Of a stretch of 64,000 bases of DNA, positions 13,256 to 22,053 are shown piece by piece. Position 1 is the first letter of the stretch. Each line of letters begins with the position of its first letter. The notes below the pieces were generated by a model. The model had not been told where the DNA came from, made no database searches, and worked only from the letters and a program-made list of their open reading frames with translations. The position numbers were made by a program, and so were the translations under genes. Source of the stretch: Mycobacterium sp. PS03-16 (GTDB lineage Bacteria; Actinomycetota; Actinomycetes; Mycobacteriales; Mycobacteriaceae); NCBI RefSeq assembly GCF_004570325.1, contig NZ_SPQO01000002.1, positions 186,001 to 250,000 on the forward strand, given 5' to 3'.

Positions 13256-14797
13256 GTGACCGCCCCCGCCACCGATGCGCCACGCGCGGTCCCGGTCATC
13301 GGCCCCGCGCCGATGGTGCCGGTGGCCGACTTCGGGCCCGTCGACCGGCTGCAGGGCTGGGCGATGACCGCCGTCATCGCCGCGCTGGCCGCCATCACCC
13401 GCTTTCTCAACCTCGGGTCGCCGACCGACGCCGGCACGCCGATCTTCGACGAGAAGCACTATGCGCCGCAGGCCTGGCAGATGCTGGGCAATCACGGCGT
13501 CGAGGACAACCCGGGCTACGGGCTGGTGGTGCACCCGCCGGTCGGCAAGCAGCTGATCGCGGTCGGCGAGGCGCTGTTCGGTTACAACGGCCTGGGGTGG
13601 CGCTTCTCCGGGGCGGTGTGCGGTGTGGTGATGGTGGTGCTGGTTGCGCGCATCGCCCGGCGCATCACCCGCTCCACCGCGGTGGGTGGCGTCGCCGGGC
13701 TGTTGGTGATCGCCGACGGGGTCTCGTTCGTGGCCTCGCGCACCGCGCTGCTCGACGGGTTCCTGACCGCGTTCGTGGTCGCCGCGTTCGGGTGCCTGAT
13801 GGTCGACCGCGACCAGGTCCGGATGCGGATGCACGTCGCGTTCCTCGAGGGCCGGATCGGTGAGACGCCGTGGGGGCCGCGGCTGGGCGTGCGGTGGTGG
13901 CGGTTCGGTGCCGGGGTGCTGCTGGGCCTGGCCTGCGCGACGAAGTGGTCGGGGCTGTATTTCGTCGCGTTCTTCGGCGTGATGACGCTGGCCCTCGACG
14001 TCGCTGCCCGCAGGCAGTACCGCGTGCCGCGGCCGTGGCGCGGGGTGTTGCGCCGCGATCTGGGGCCGGCCGCGTACGCGCTGGGCCTGATCCCGTTCGG
14101 GGTGTACCTGGCGTCGTACACGCCCTGGTTCGCCTCCGAGACCGGCGTCAACCGTCACGAGGCCGGGCAGTCGATCGGTGAGGACAGCGTGTGGCCGGTG
14201 CCCGACGCGATCCGCTCCCTGTGGCACTACACGTACGCCGCCTACCGGTTCCACTCCGGGCTGACCAACTCCGACGGCAACCACCATCCGTGGGAGTCCA
14301 AGCCGTGGACGTGGCCGATGTCGCTGCGGCCGGTGCTGTACGCGATCGACAACCAGGACGTGCCGGGCTGCGGCGCACAGTCCTGCGTGAAGGCCGTGAT
14401 GCTGGTCGGCACACCGGCGATGTGGTTCCTCGCGGTGCCGGTGCTGGGCTGGGCGGTGTGGCGGGCGTTCGTGAACCGCGACTGGCGCTACGCCGTGGTG
14501 TTGACCGGCTACTGCGCGGGCTTCCTGCCGTGGTTCGCCGACATCGACCGGCAGATGTACTTCTTCTATGCCGCCGTGATGGCGCCGTTCCTGGTGTTGG
14601 CGATCGCGTTGATCCTCGGCGACATCCTGCACGCGCCCCGGCAGAACGCCGAGCGGCGAACGCTCGGGTTGATCGTGGTCGCCGGCTACGTGGCGCTGGT
14701 CATCACGAACTTCGCGTGGCTGTTCCCGATCCTGACCGGGATACCGATCTCCCAGTCGACGTGGAACATGCAGATCTGGTTGCCGAGCTGGCGGTAG
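13256..14797 (+). CDS. pmt: dolichyl-phosphate-mannose protein O-mannosyltransferase
   Basis: A 513-residue multi-spanning GT-C glycosyltransferase that transfers mannose from polyprenyl-phospho-mannose to Ser/Thr of secreted proteins. Early in the protein TPIFDEKHYAPQAWQM contains the acidic DE catalytic pair typical of PMT family GT39. Many hydrophobic segments follow, and HHPWESKPWTWP lies in the large periplasmic loop. GTG at 13256 follows a TACGAT -10 hexamer by 8 nt. It is the likely modifier of lipoproteins such as those encoded nearby; that link is inference. A small GGGCTG/CAGCCC hairpin follows the stop (14797-14816). Confidence 0.94.
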   Translation: MTAPATDAPRAVPVIGPAPMVPVADFGPVDRLQGWAMTAVIAALAAITRFLNLGSPTDAGTPIFDEKHYAPQAWQMLGNHGVEDNPGYGLVVHPPVGKQLIAVGEALFGYNGLGWRFSGAVCGVVMVVLVARIARRITRSTAVGGVAGLLVIADGVSFVASRTALLDGFLTAFVVAAFGCLMVDRDQVRMRMHVAFLEGRIGETPWGPRLGVRWWRFGAGVLLGLACATKWSGLYFVAFFGVMTLALDVAARRQYRVPRPWRGVLRRDLGPAAYALGLIPFGVYLASYTPWFASETGVNRHEAGQSIGEDSVWPVPDAIRSLWHYTYAAYRFHSGLTNSDGNHHPWESKPWTWPMSLRPVLYAIDNQDVPGCGAQSCVKAVMLVGTPAMWFLAVPVLGWAVWRAFVNRDWRYAVVLTGYCAGFLPWFADIDRQMYFFYAAVMAPFLVLAIALILGDILHAPRQNAERRTLGLIVVAGYVALVITNFAWLFPILTGIPISQSTWNMQIWLPSWR

Positions 14798-14921
14798 GGC
14801 TGGTCATCTACAGCCCTGTGCGATCTCTGCCCGCTGCAGCCGGAGTCGTCGGCGCCCAACGCCAACATCGAGCCATGTCGGAAGTGGTCATCGGCGGTGA
14901 GGTGCCGGCGAGCGGCTCCCG

Positions 14922-16121
14922 CTAGAGCGGATCGCGCGCCGCCGGGCACGACATGCACCGCGGACCGCCGCGGCCGGTCCCCAGCTCCGAGGCCGCGATC
15001 GGCAACACCTCGATGCCCGAATCCATCAGCCGGGCGTTGGTTTCGGTGTTGCGCTCGTAGGCGACCACGACGCCGGGCGCCACCGCGAGTGTGTTGTTGC
15101 CGTCGTCCCACTGCTCACGTTCGGCGGTCACGGGGTCCAGACCGGTGTCGATCACCCGCAGCTTGCCGATGCCCATCGCATCGGCGGCGGCATCGACGAA
15201 CGGCGCCGCCCGGTCGATCTCGACCCCACTGCCGGTGCGGCGGATCGTGAACGCCGACAGCGAATCCACGATGTTCGGGTACATCACGACAGCGTCCTTG
15301 TCGACCATCGTGCACACGGTGTCGAGGTGCATCTGCGCCCGCTCCTGGGCGATCGGCACCGCCAGCACGGTGTGCGCCAGGTCGTCGTCGAACAGGCTGC
15401 GCGCCAACGCTTCCGCACCGGCCGGCGTCGTCCGCTCCCCCACCCCGACCGCCACCACGCCGGGGCCGAGCAGCAGCACGTCGCCGCCCTCGACCGGCGC
15501 CGACCGCGACTCGTACGCCCGCCGCACCCCGAGGAACCGAGGGTGGTGCGCATAGATGAGATCGGTCAGCGAGGTCTCCCGCACCCGGGCGGGCATCGAC
15601 AGCGACGTGATCGCCACGCGGGCGCCGATCCAGAACGACGAGTCCCGGGTGAACAGCAGATTGGGCAGCGGGTCGATGACGAAGTCACCGCCGTGGTGCA
15701 TGCGGCGCACCAGCGACAGTTCGTTCTCCCCGAACGGCAGTTCGTCGAAGGTCATCCCCGCCATCAGCACCCGGGCCAGCGCCGCCGCCTCCAGCGTGCG
15801 CAGGTACGCCGAGAGCTCCTGCCCCAGCGGACGTCCCAGCCGGCGCGGATCGACCGCCGCTGCGACCCCGTGCATGCGCGCCGCCCCGCTGTTGGTGAGG
15901 GCCTCGGTGAGCAGATCGGCCAGCAGCAGCACCTCGACGCCGCGGGAGCGCAACAGCGCGGCGAATGCGTCGTGCTCCTCCTGCGCCTTGGCCACCCACG
16001 GCAGCCCGTCGAACAGCAGCGCGTCGTTGTTGCGCGGCGTCAACCGCTGCAGCTCCGCCCCGGGGCGGTGCAGGATCACCGCGCGCAGCGTGCCGACCTC
16101 GGAGTCGCAGCCGAATGTCAC
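14922..16121 (-). CDS. arcA: arginine deiminase
   Basis: It hydrolyses arginine to citrulline and ammonia. The 399 residues show the guanidino-modifying fold: [16 protein letters not shown] start (here [12 protein letters not shown]), [10 protein letters not shown], the [11 protein letters not shown] catalytic histidine segment, EGGDVLLLG, and a C-terminal [13 protein letters not shown] with the nucleophilic cysteine. GTG at 16121 lies 7 nt after TACGGT (16129-16134 minus), a leaderless pattern. No arcB, arcC or arcD is adjacent, so it probably serves arginine use or pH homeostasis outside a full ADI operon. Confidence 0.95.
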   Translation of the reverse strand: MTFGCDSEVGTLRAVILHRPGAELQRLTPRNNDALLFDGLPWVAKAQEEHDAFAALLRSRGVEVLLLADLLTEALTNSGAARMHGVAAAVDPRRLGRPLGQELSAYLRTLEAAALARVLMAGMTFDELPFGENELSLVRRMHHGGDFVIDPLPNLLFTRDSSFWIGARVAITSLSMPARVRETSLTDLIYAHHPRFLGVRRAYESRSAPVEGGDVLLLGPGVVAVGVGERTTPAGAEALARSLFDDDLAHTVLAVPIAQERAQMHLDTVCTMVDKDAVVMYPNIVDSLSAFTIRRTGSGVEIDRAAPFVDAAADAMGIGKLRVIDTGLDPVTAEREQWDDGNNTLAVAPGVVVAYERNTETNARLMDSGIEVLPIAASELGTGRGGPRCMSCPAARDPL

Positions 16122-16128
16122 ATCTAGC

Positions 16129-16134
16129 ACCGTA
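16129..16134 (-). promoter_or_regulatory. -10 of arcA (leaderless)
   Basis: TACGGT, 7 nt before GTG. Confidence 0.5.
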
Positions 16135-16164
16135 GCGCCATCCCGACCCGGAGAAGACCTGAAG

Positions 16165-16170
16165 TAATGT
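16165..16170 (+). promoter_or_regulatory. -10 of soxR (near-leaderless)
   Basis: TAATGT, 8 nt before ATG. Confidence 0.45.
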
Positions 16171-16178
16171 TGAGGGTC

Positions 16179-16610
16179 ATGGAGAGCCGGGAGCTCACGC
16201 CCAGCGAGATGTCGGCCCGCAGCGGCGTCGCGGTGTCCGCGCTGCACTTCTACGAGCGCGAAGGGCTGATCACCAGCCGGCGCACCGCCGGTAATCAGCG
16301 CCGCTACGCCCGCGACACGCTGCGCCGGGTGGCGTTCATCCGGATGTCGCAGCGCCTGGGCATCCCGCTGTCCCGCATCCGCGAGGCACTGGCCACCCTG
16401 CCGACCGACCGGGTGCCCACGAGCAAGGACTGGGCCAAGCTGTCGGCCGGCTGGCGGGAGGACCTCGACGAGCGGATCCTGCACCTGCAGCGGCTGCGCG
16501 ACAACCTCGCCGGCTGCATCGGGTGCGGCTGCCTGAGCCTCAAGACCTGCGTGCTGTCCAACCCCGACGACGTCCTGGCCACGCAGGGCCCGGGCGCGGC
16601 CCGCCTCTGA
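16179..16610 (+). CDS. soxR: redox-sensitive transcriptional activator SoxR
   Basis: A 143-residue MerR-family regulator. The N-terminal helix-turn-helix contains [17 protein letters not shown], and a dimerisation helix follows. The [2Fe-2S] cluster site [12 protein letters not shown] has the C-x2-C-x-C-x5-C spacing of SoxR. Start: ATG at 16179 follows TAATGT (16165-16170) by 8 nt; an earlier ATG at 16167 lies inside that hexamer. It is divergent from arcA. In actinobacteria SoxR senses redox-active compounds and controls small regulons; targets here are not evident. Confidence 0.93.
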   Translation: MESRELTPSEMSARSGVAVSALHFYEREGLITSRRTAGNQRRYARDTLRRVAFIRMSQRLGIPLSRIREALATLPTDRVPTSKDWAKLSAGWREDLDERILHLQRLRDNLAGCIGCGCLSLKTCVLSNPDDVLATQGPGAARL

Positions 16611-16627
16611 GTCGAACGCCTGTGCGA

Positions 16628-16633
16628 TACACT
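16628..16633 (+). promoter_or_regulatory. -10 of alkB (leaderless)
   Basis: TACACT, 7 nt before ATG. Confidence 0.55.
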
Positions 16634-16640
16634 GGCTCTC

Positions 16641-17237
16641 ATGGAGCTTGCGCTTCAGGGCTCGCTCTTCGAGCACGAGAATCGCCGCCACCTCGGTGAC
16701 GGCGCATGGCTCGACGTCCGGTCGGGCTGGTTGACCGACGCCGACACACTCTTCGCCGAGCTGCGTGATGTGATCCCGTGGCGGGCCGAGCGCAGGCAGA
16801 TGTACGACCGGGTGCTCGACGTGCCGCGGCTGGTCAGCTTCCACAACCTGGTCGACGACGAGGCGCCGCACCCGCGGCTCAAGCAGATGCGCCGCCGCCT
16901 CAACGACGCCTACGCGGGCGAACTCGGTGAACCGTTCACCACGGCCGGCCTGTGCCTGTACCGCGACGGCAACGACAGCGTCGCCTGGCACGGCGACACG
17001 GTCGGCCGCAGCAGCACCGAGGACACCATGGTCGCGATCGTCGGCCTCGGTGCCACCCGGGTCTTCGCGCTGCGTCCGCGCGGTGGCGGCCGCTCCCTGC
17101 GCATCCACCACCACCACGGCGATCTGCTGGTGATGGGCGGATCGTGTCAGCGCACCTGGGAGCACGCGATCCCGAAGACCACCAGACCCACCGGGCCGCG
17201 CATCAGCATCCAGTTCCGCCCGCACGACGTGCGGTGA
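16641..17237 (+). CDS. alkB: AlkB-like 2-oxoglutarate/Fe(II)-dependent DNA demethylase
   Basis: A 198-residue dioxygenase of the AlkB family that removes alkyl groups from N1-methyladenine/N3-methylcytosine-type lesions. The HxD iron ligands are in VAWHGDTVG, the distal histidine in WEHAIPK, and the 2-oxoglutarate-binding arginines in [14 protein letters not shown] at 16628-16633 precedes the ATG by 7 nt with no Shine-Dalgarno, suggesting a leaderless mRNA. It converges on the DUF5642-type gene only 3 nt away. Confidence 0.92.
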   Translation: MELALQGSLFEHENRRHLGDGAWLDVRSGWLTDADTLFAELRDVIPWRAERRQMYDRVLDVPRLVSFHNLVDDEAPHPRLKQMRRRLNDAYAGELGEPFTTAGLCLYRDGNDSVAWHGDTVGRSSTEDTMVAIVGLGATRVFALRPRGGGRSLRIHHHHGDLLVMGGSCQRTWEHAIPKTTRPTGPRISIQFRPHDVR

Positions 17238-17240
17238 GCG

Positions 17241-17903
17241 TCAGCCCCTGACGGCGGCGACCGCGGCGACCAGAAGTTCGCGCGCCTTCTGAGTGTTCAC
17301 CGGCGCCACCTGCTTGCCCGGGATCACCAGCGGATTGGCCGTCACGATCACCAGGTAGGGCCCGAAACTGGCGGTGTAGTTGTACAACTCGCCGGTGCGG
17401 GGGGCGCCGGCGACCACCGTCTGCATCACCCGGTGCGTCGCACTGGTGCGCACACCCTCGATCTGCGGCGCCTCGACGACGTCGACGACGCCCCGCAACT
17501 GGGCGCCGCTGAACTCCACCTTCCTGCACGCATCGCCGGGGTCGGTCAGCGGGACCGGCTGCGAGGTCTCCACGGCCATCGCGATGAACCGGTTCCCCTC
17601 ACCCTCCGCGGTGGCGGCGGCCATGTTGCCCTTCAGGTCCGACGCGGGCAGTTGCCCTTCGGCGAGCTTCGCGCAGTCCGGCGGCTGGAACGTCAGCCCG
17701 GGCGGTATCTGCTGCGGCTGCAGCAGCTTCGGGTCGATACCGGCGGGCGCGATGTCGCGGTACTGGAACTGCGGGCCGAACGCCGACTTCACCTGCGAGA
17801 TGTGTGCGATGTCGGCGTTCGGATACTCGGCGGCCGAACCGGATCCGCACGCGGTCAGCACACCGACACAGGCCACGGCCGTCATCGCTCTCGGGTTGAA
17901 CAT
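17241..17903 (-). CDS. DUF5642-type lipoprotein, copy A
   Basis: A 220-residue exported lipoprotein of unknown function found across mycobacteria. The N-terminal signal ends in the lipobox VLTACGS, so the mature protein starts at that cysteine and is membrane-anchored. ATG at 17903 is supported by TACATT (17911-17916 minus) 7 nt upstream. It forms a tandem pair with a related lipoprotein gene 28 nt upstream. No catalytic motif is recognisable; the DUF5642 assignment rests on recalled family sequence. Confidence 0.72.
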   Translation of the reverse strand: MFNPRAMTAVACVGVLTACGSGSAAEYPNADIAHISQVKSAFGPQFQYRDIAPAGIDPKLLQPQQIPPGLTFQPPDCAKLAEGQLPASDLKGNMAAATAEGEGNRFIAMAVETSQPVPLTDPGDACRKVEFSGAQLRGVVDVVEAPQIEGVRTSATHRVMQTVVAGAPRTGELYNYTASFGPYLVIVTANPLVIPGKQVAPVNTQKARELLVAAVAAVRG

Positions 17904-17910
17904 CGCCGCC

Positions 17911-17916
17911 AATGTA
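17911..17916 (-). promoter_or_regulatory. -10 of lipoprotein copy A (leaderless)
   Basis: TACATT, 7 nt before ATG. Confidence 0.5.
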
Positions 17917-17931
17917 CCTGCGGCGGGTGGC

Positions 17932-18594
17932 TCAACTCCTCAACGCCGCCACCGTTTTCGTCAGCAGATCGGCCGCGAAGGCCTGCTCGAGGGGCGGGCC
18001 GGGCAGGCCGGGATCGGTGACGACGGTGACATACACCAGGTGCGGGGCCTCGTACGCGACGACCGTCGTGGCATGTGAACGCGTCTCGGTGCCGCCCTCG
18101 ACGACGATCAGCGCATCGGCCGCCATACCGACGGTGGTCGTTCCCGCGACCGGCGGCGCGTCGGTGAGTCGCACGTCGCCGCCGGCCGGACCGGCCGACA
18201 TGGTCCAGGTTGCGCATTCGGCGAGCACGGCCGGGTCGACGGGCACCGCCCCGCCGGCCGCGACCGCGTACACGATGCCGCCGGCGCCGGAGGCCGACCA
18301 GCCCCGCACCGACGCGGGGTCGAGGGGCGGGTCGGCGAGCGCACCGCACCGCGGCGGGTCCGCGTTCCAACCGGATCCGAAGCCCCACTGCGCCAACGGC
18401 GCGACGCGGCCGCTGATCTCGGCCACCTCATAACCCGGCGGCAGTTCGTAGCGGGCGCGGTTGATCCGGCCGGGATCCATCGGCCCGGTGGGCGTCGCCG
18501 CGGCCGGAGCGGGGGCGGGTGGTGCCGGATCGGGAGGCTGCCCGCAGGCGGCCACGGTCGAAGCGGCGGCCACGACGGCCGCGAAGCGGCGCAC
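17932..18594 (-). CDS. DUF5642-type lipoprotein, copy B
   Basis: A 220-residue putative lipoprotein with lipobox TVAACGQ, followed by a proline/alanine-rich spacer (PPDPAPPAPAPAAATPTG) and a compact domain with regularly spaced cysteines (RCGAL, AECATW). Downstream copy A has the same length and the same Cys-anchored plan but is clearly diverged, so the two look like an old tandem duplication. GTG at 18594 is the start. Function unknown; the signal and anchor place it on the outer face of the plasma membrane. Confidence 0.7.
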   Translation of the reverse strand: MRRFAAVVAAASTVAACGQPPDPAPPAPAPAAATPTGPMDPGRINRARYELPPGYEVAEISGRVAPLAQWGFGSGWNADPPRCGALADPPLDPASVRGWSASGAGGIVYAVAAGGAVPVDPAVLAECATWTMSAGPAGGDVRLTDAPPVAGTTTVGMAADALIVVEGGTETRSHATTVVAYEAPHLVYVTVVTDPGLPGPPLEQAFAADLLTKTVAALRS

Positions 18595-18663
18595 GCCGCG
18601 TTGATATCACAGCTTGCGCGACGAATCGCTCAGGCGGCGGCCGGCATTCCGGCGTGGCGCGGG

Positions 18664-20190
18664 TCAGGCCGCCGGCGCGGCGTCCCGATCCTTCGGCGGG
18701 TCCTCGTCTTTTGGTGTCGGATCGGCGCCGGACGGCGACGGTTCGGACGTCGTCTCGGATTCGGTACGCGGCGTCGTGGCGCGGCTGATGATCCGCTTGA
18801 TCAGGCCGCCACCAAAGTTACGGGTCTGCGACGACGGCTCGTCATCCTCCGACGCGGCGGTGGTGTCGCGACGGCGCTCGGTCAGCGCGGGGTCGGGCTC
18901 AGGATCGCCGGACGGTTCCCCCGCCGGCTCCACCGCCGTGGCGGCCGGGGCCGCGGTCGGTTCCGGGGTGCTGGTCGACGCCGTCGCACCGCTCGACCCC
19001 TCGGGTGCGCCCACCGCCACACCGCCCACGCCGTACGGGCTGTCCACCGGGTCGGTGTCCAGCGGCCGCGCCTCCGGGTCGCCGACCGCCTCGGACCACC
19101 CGTCGTCGAGACCTGTCGGAATCGACACCACGAGGTCGACGAGCCCGGTCACCGGGTTGGTCCGCGGGATGAGGCGGGCGCGCGTCGGGATGCCCAGATG
19201 GGCGGGGTCCCGGTCATAGCCCCACTCGACGATCACCCGCAGCGGTGCGTCGATTGCGGTGAGAATCGGCGAGGGGACCCCCAGCTGCTCGAACGGCAGC
19301 AGCAGCGGCAGCCGCTCGGTGGGCACGATGTAGTAGGTGGTGTCCCCGTACTCCCCCTGCTGCACCGCCGGGCCCACCGTGTCGCCGAAGTAGTCGCCGT
19401 GCAGGTAGTAGATCCCCGCGACGGCGTTCATGGTCGCGACCATGTTCAGCGGGTACGCCGGGAAATCCGACCAGCCGTCGTACTGCCGGGTGATGTCGGC
19501 GGTCGGGAACTCGTGGATGCCGTCGCCGTCCAGGTCGCTGTCGGTCGGGGTGGCGCCGTCGAACGTCACCCCCATCAGCGGGATGTACAGCCCTTCGAAG
19601 CGCTGCAGGATCCCGCCGTTGGGTCGGTTGGGATTGCCGATCAACACGAAGGAGACGTTCGGCGCGCTTTTCGTGCCGTCATAACGCTCGATCAAGTCCC
19701 GCTTCTCGAGCGTGGCGACGCGCGCGCTCTGCGAGTACCCGAAGATGATGATCGGCGCACCGTCCACCCGCTCGCCCGACATCGTGACCGACCGGCAGCC
19801 GGCGCGGCCCTCCACACAGTGGTCGAGATTGGTGACGCCCGCGGCCGTGGAGTCATCGAAGGTCATAGTGCCGAACACCGGGAAGAACTCCTCCGGGCTG
19901 TGCACCGCCACACCGGCATACGGGTCCTCCGCGGTGCCGCCCGGCCTGGTGTGACTGGTCGGGGAGACGTACCGGCTGATCGCGCCGCTGACATACCCGT
20001 CCACGAACGCACGGTCCTCGGCCAGCCGACCGTCCGGACCGACCAGCGGATGCTCGGTACCGCCCATCGCGAGCACCGTCGAGGCGAGAAGGTGCACCAT
20101 CGCCGCGGGAGCCGACCACCAACTGACCGAGACCACCGTCAGCAGCGCACCGATCACCAACACCAGCGAACGAACACGCGTCTGCGCCAT
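18664..20190 (-). CDS. PE-PPE-domain serine hydrolase with acidic disordered tail
   Basis: A 508-residue exported protein. A hydrophobic N-terminal segment (residues 9-36) is followed by an alpha/beta-hydrolase of the PE-PPE family. The nucleophile elbow GYSQSA has its serine at residue 153, and acidic residues (DSDLDGDGIHEFP) and a YYLHGDYF histidine segment lie further on as triad candidates. From about residue 370 the protein is low-complexity, rich in Pro, Glu, Asp, Thr and Ser. Mycobacterial relatives act as envelope esterases or in trehalose-ester synthesis. Two homologues at 52-55 kb lack the serine. A GGGGGGATGG stretch precedes ATG. Confidence 0.85.
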   Translation of the reverse strand: MAQTRVRSLVLVIGALLTVVSVSWWSAPAAMVHLLASTVLAMGGTEHPLVGPDGRLAEDRAFVDGYVSGAISRYVSPTSHTRPGGTAEDPYAGVAVHSPEEFFPVFGTMTFDDSTAAGVTNLDHCVEGRAGCRSVTMSGERVDGAPIIIFGYSQSARVATLEKRDLIERYDGTKSAPNVSFVLIGNPNRPNGGILQRFEGLYIPLMGVTFDGATPTDSDLDGDGIHEFPTADITRQYDGWSDFPAYPLNMVATMNAVAGIYYLHGDYFGDTVGPAVQQGEYGDTTYYIVPTERLPLLLPFEQLGVPSPILTAIDAPLRVIVEWGYDRDPAHLGIPTRARLIPRTNPVTGLVDLVVSIPTGLDDGWSEAVGDPEARPLDTDPVDSPYGVGGVAVGAPEGSSGATASTSTPEPTAAPAATAVEPAGEPSGDPEPDPALTERRRDTTAASEDDEPSSQTRNFGGGLIKRIISRATTPRTESETTSEPSPSGADPTPKDEDPPKDRDAAPAA

Positions 20191-20521
20191 CGCACCATCC
20201 CCCCGTACTCAGCTATCCGAATCCAGTCGGCGGGTCACCGACTCCCCCTCGGAAGATGCCGGACAATCGAGCATCTACATGCAGGTTCACACAGGACCCC
20301 GGCAAACGCTAAGAAAAATTCAGGAAGTCCTAGCGAATGCAATCACCTGGTGTCGAACGCAATGACCGCGAGCCCGCGAGCTGCGACAGCAAGACGAATG
20401 GCCGCGAATTTCGCAATGCGTACACCGGCCTCACCACCGGCATCGACGTCAAGCCTGAGCGCGCAGTCGTTGTGTGTGCGATCATCCGCAGCGACAAGAG
20501 AACATCGAGGAACGGGGACCC
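20191..20521. other. divergent intergenic region, PE-PPE hydrolase / lpqN
   Basis: These 331 nt separate two divergent envelope genes. The part near 20310-20340 is AT-richer than its surroundings (a short A-run at 20313-20318). GAGGAACGGGG before lpqN is its ribosome-binding region. I see no clear TANNNT at leaderless spacing, no gene, and no strong hairpin. Confidence 0.4.
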
Positions 20522-21226
20522 ATGGCACGGTCATTGCGGGCGGGCGGCGTCACCGCCCTCGCGCTGGCGCTGGCGATCACGCTCGCCGGCTGCGGATCCG
20601 ATTCAGAGTCGGCTCCGGCCGCCGAGGAGACCACCTCGAGCAGCGCCGCCGAGACGTCGACGAGTGCGCCCGCCGCCGAGCCGGACTCCCCGCAGGCGGC
20701 CGAGAAGAACCACACGATCGTCGATTACATCCGTGACAACGGAATCCAGGAGACTCCGGTCAAACCCGGTGACCCCGGCGCGCCGACCATCGAGCTGCCG
20801 CCGCCGCCCGGCTGGGCCGACGCCGGCGACCGGGCACCCGCCTGGGCCTACACCGCGTTCCTCTTCACCGATCCGGCGATGGCGCAGGACCCGCCGACCA
20901 TCATCGCGCTGATGTCCAAGCTGACCGGCGACGTCGACCCCGCCAAGATTCTCGAATTCGCGCCCGGCGAGATCAAGAATCTGCCCGGCTATCAGAACCT
21001 GGGTGACGGCGAGCAGACACAGATGAGCGGCTTCGACGCGGTCCAGATCGGCGGCGCGTACACCCGCGACGGCGTCACCCGGATGATCGCGCAGAAGACG
21101 GTCGTCATCCCGGGCGCGGACGGGCTCTACGTTCTGCAGATCAACGCCGACGGCCTCGAGGACCAGATCGGCCCGCTCATGGATGCGACCGCGAACATCG
21201 ACGAGACCATCAGGATCACGGTCTGA
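20522..21226 (+). CDS. lpqN: LpqN-family lipoprotein
   Basis: A 234-residue secreted lipoprotein. Signal peptide with lipobox TLAGCGS; then a Ser/Thr/Ala/Glu-rich linker (about residues 25-60), a likely site for O-mannosylation; then the LpqN domain from HTIVDYIRDNGI to the C-terminus, including [25 protein letters not shown] and [12 protein letters not shown]. The same domain forms the outer part of the kinase at 58830. M. tuberculosis LpqN is reported to contact mycolate-transport components and host factors. ATG at 20522 follows GAGGAACGGGG. Confidence 0.87.
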   Translation: MARSLRAGGVTALALALAITLAGCGSDSESAPAAEETTSSSAAETSTSAPAAEPDSPQAAEKNHTIVDYIRDNGIQETPVKPGDPGAPTIELPPPPGWADAGDRAPAWAYTAFLFTDPAMAQDPPTIIALMSKLTGDVDPAKILEFAPGEIKNLPGYQNLGDGEQTQMSGFDAVQIGGAYTRDGVTRMIAQKTVVIPGADGLYVLQINADGLEDQIGPLMDATANIDETIRITV

Positions 21227-21231
21227 CGGGG

Positions 21232-22053
21232 TCACTGACGCGACAGCGCTGAGGCCTCCGCGATCTGCTCCGGGGTGGGCCGCACCCCGGTGTAGCGCTC
21301 GAACTGTTCGGCGGCCTGCAGGGCGATGACCTCGGCGCCGGTGATCACCGGGACCCCGGCCCCGTGCGCCGCGCGGATCAGCGGTGTCTCCGCAGGCAGG
21401 GCGACCACGTCGAACACCGTCTGCGCCTGTGCGACAGCGTCATCGGTGAACGCCTGTTGCTGTTCCTCGGCGCCACCGGACATCCCGATCGGCGTGACGT
21501 TCACCAGGACGGCCGCGCGCCGGTCACCCACCTCGCCGGCGTAGTCATACCCGAGCCGCTCGGCCAGCCGCCGACCGGTCTCGGCATTGCGCGCCACCAC
21601 GGTCCCCGCCGTGAAGCCGTGGTCGCGGAAGGCCGCGCCCACCGCCGACGCCATGCCGCCGCTGCCCTGGATGAGCACCGGCTGCGCGGCGTCGAGGCCG
21701 TGCTCGTCGATGAGCCGCTGCACGGCGAGGTAGTCGGTGTTGCAGGCGGTGAGGTGCCCGTCGTCGTTGACGATCGTGTTGACCGCCTCGATCGCCGCGG
21801 CTGACGGCTCCACCTCGTCCACCAGCGCGAGTACGTCCCGCTTGAACGGCATCGACACCGAACAGCCACGGATGCCCAGCGCCCGCACGCCTCCGATGGC
21901 CGCACCGATGTCGGTGGTGGTGAACGCCTTGTAGAGGAAGTCGAGGCCGAGCACGTCATAGAGATGGTTGTGGAACCGGGTCCCGATGTTGCTCGGTCGG
22001 CCCGCCAGCGAGATGCACAGGCGGGTGTCCTTGCTCAGCGGTGGTCGGGCCAT
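21232..22053 (-). CDS. shikimate dehydrogenase-like (AroE-like) protein
   Basis: A 273-residue shikimate/quinate dehydrogenase-fold protein. The catalytic lysine (SMPFKRD) and aspartate (NTDYLA) are present, and QGSGGMASAVGAA is the nucleotide-binding turn. The canonical substrate-anchoring HSxSPxxHN is replaced by NIGTRFHN, losing both serines that bind the shikimate carboxylate. This is probably a divergent SDH-like enzyme with another substrate, not the main AroE. Its ATG overlaps the upstream acetyltransferase stop (TGATG), so the two are co-translated. Confidence 0.8.
   Translation of the reverse strand: MARPPLSKDTRLCISLAGRPSNIGTRFHNHLYDVLGLDFLYKAFTTTDIGAAIGGVRALGIRGCSVSMPFKRDVLALVDEVEPSAAAIEAVNTIVNDDGHLTACNTDYLAVQRLIDEHGLDAAQPVLIQGSGGMASAVGAAFRDHGFTAGTVVARNAETGRRLAERLGYDYAGEVGDRRAAVLVNVTPIGMSGGAEEQQQAFTDDAVAQAQTVFDVVALPAETPLIRAAHGAGVPVITGAEVIALQAAEQFERYTGVRPTPEQIAEASALSRQ

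Noticed and set aside
14797..14816. Hairpin GGGCTG/CAGCCC after pmt as a terminator
   Set aside because: Only six pairs and no U-tract; too weak to list as a terminator.
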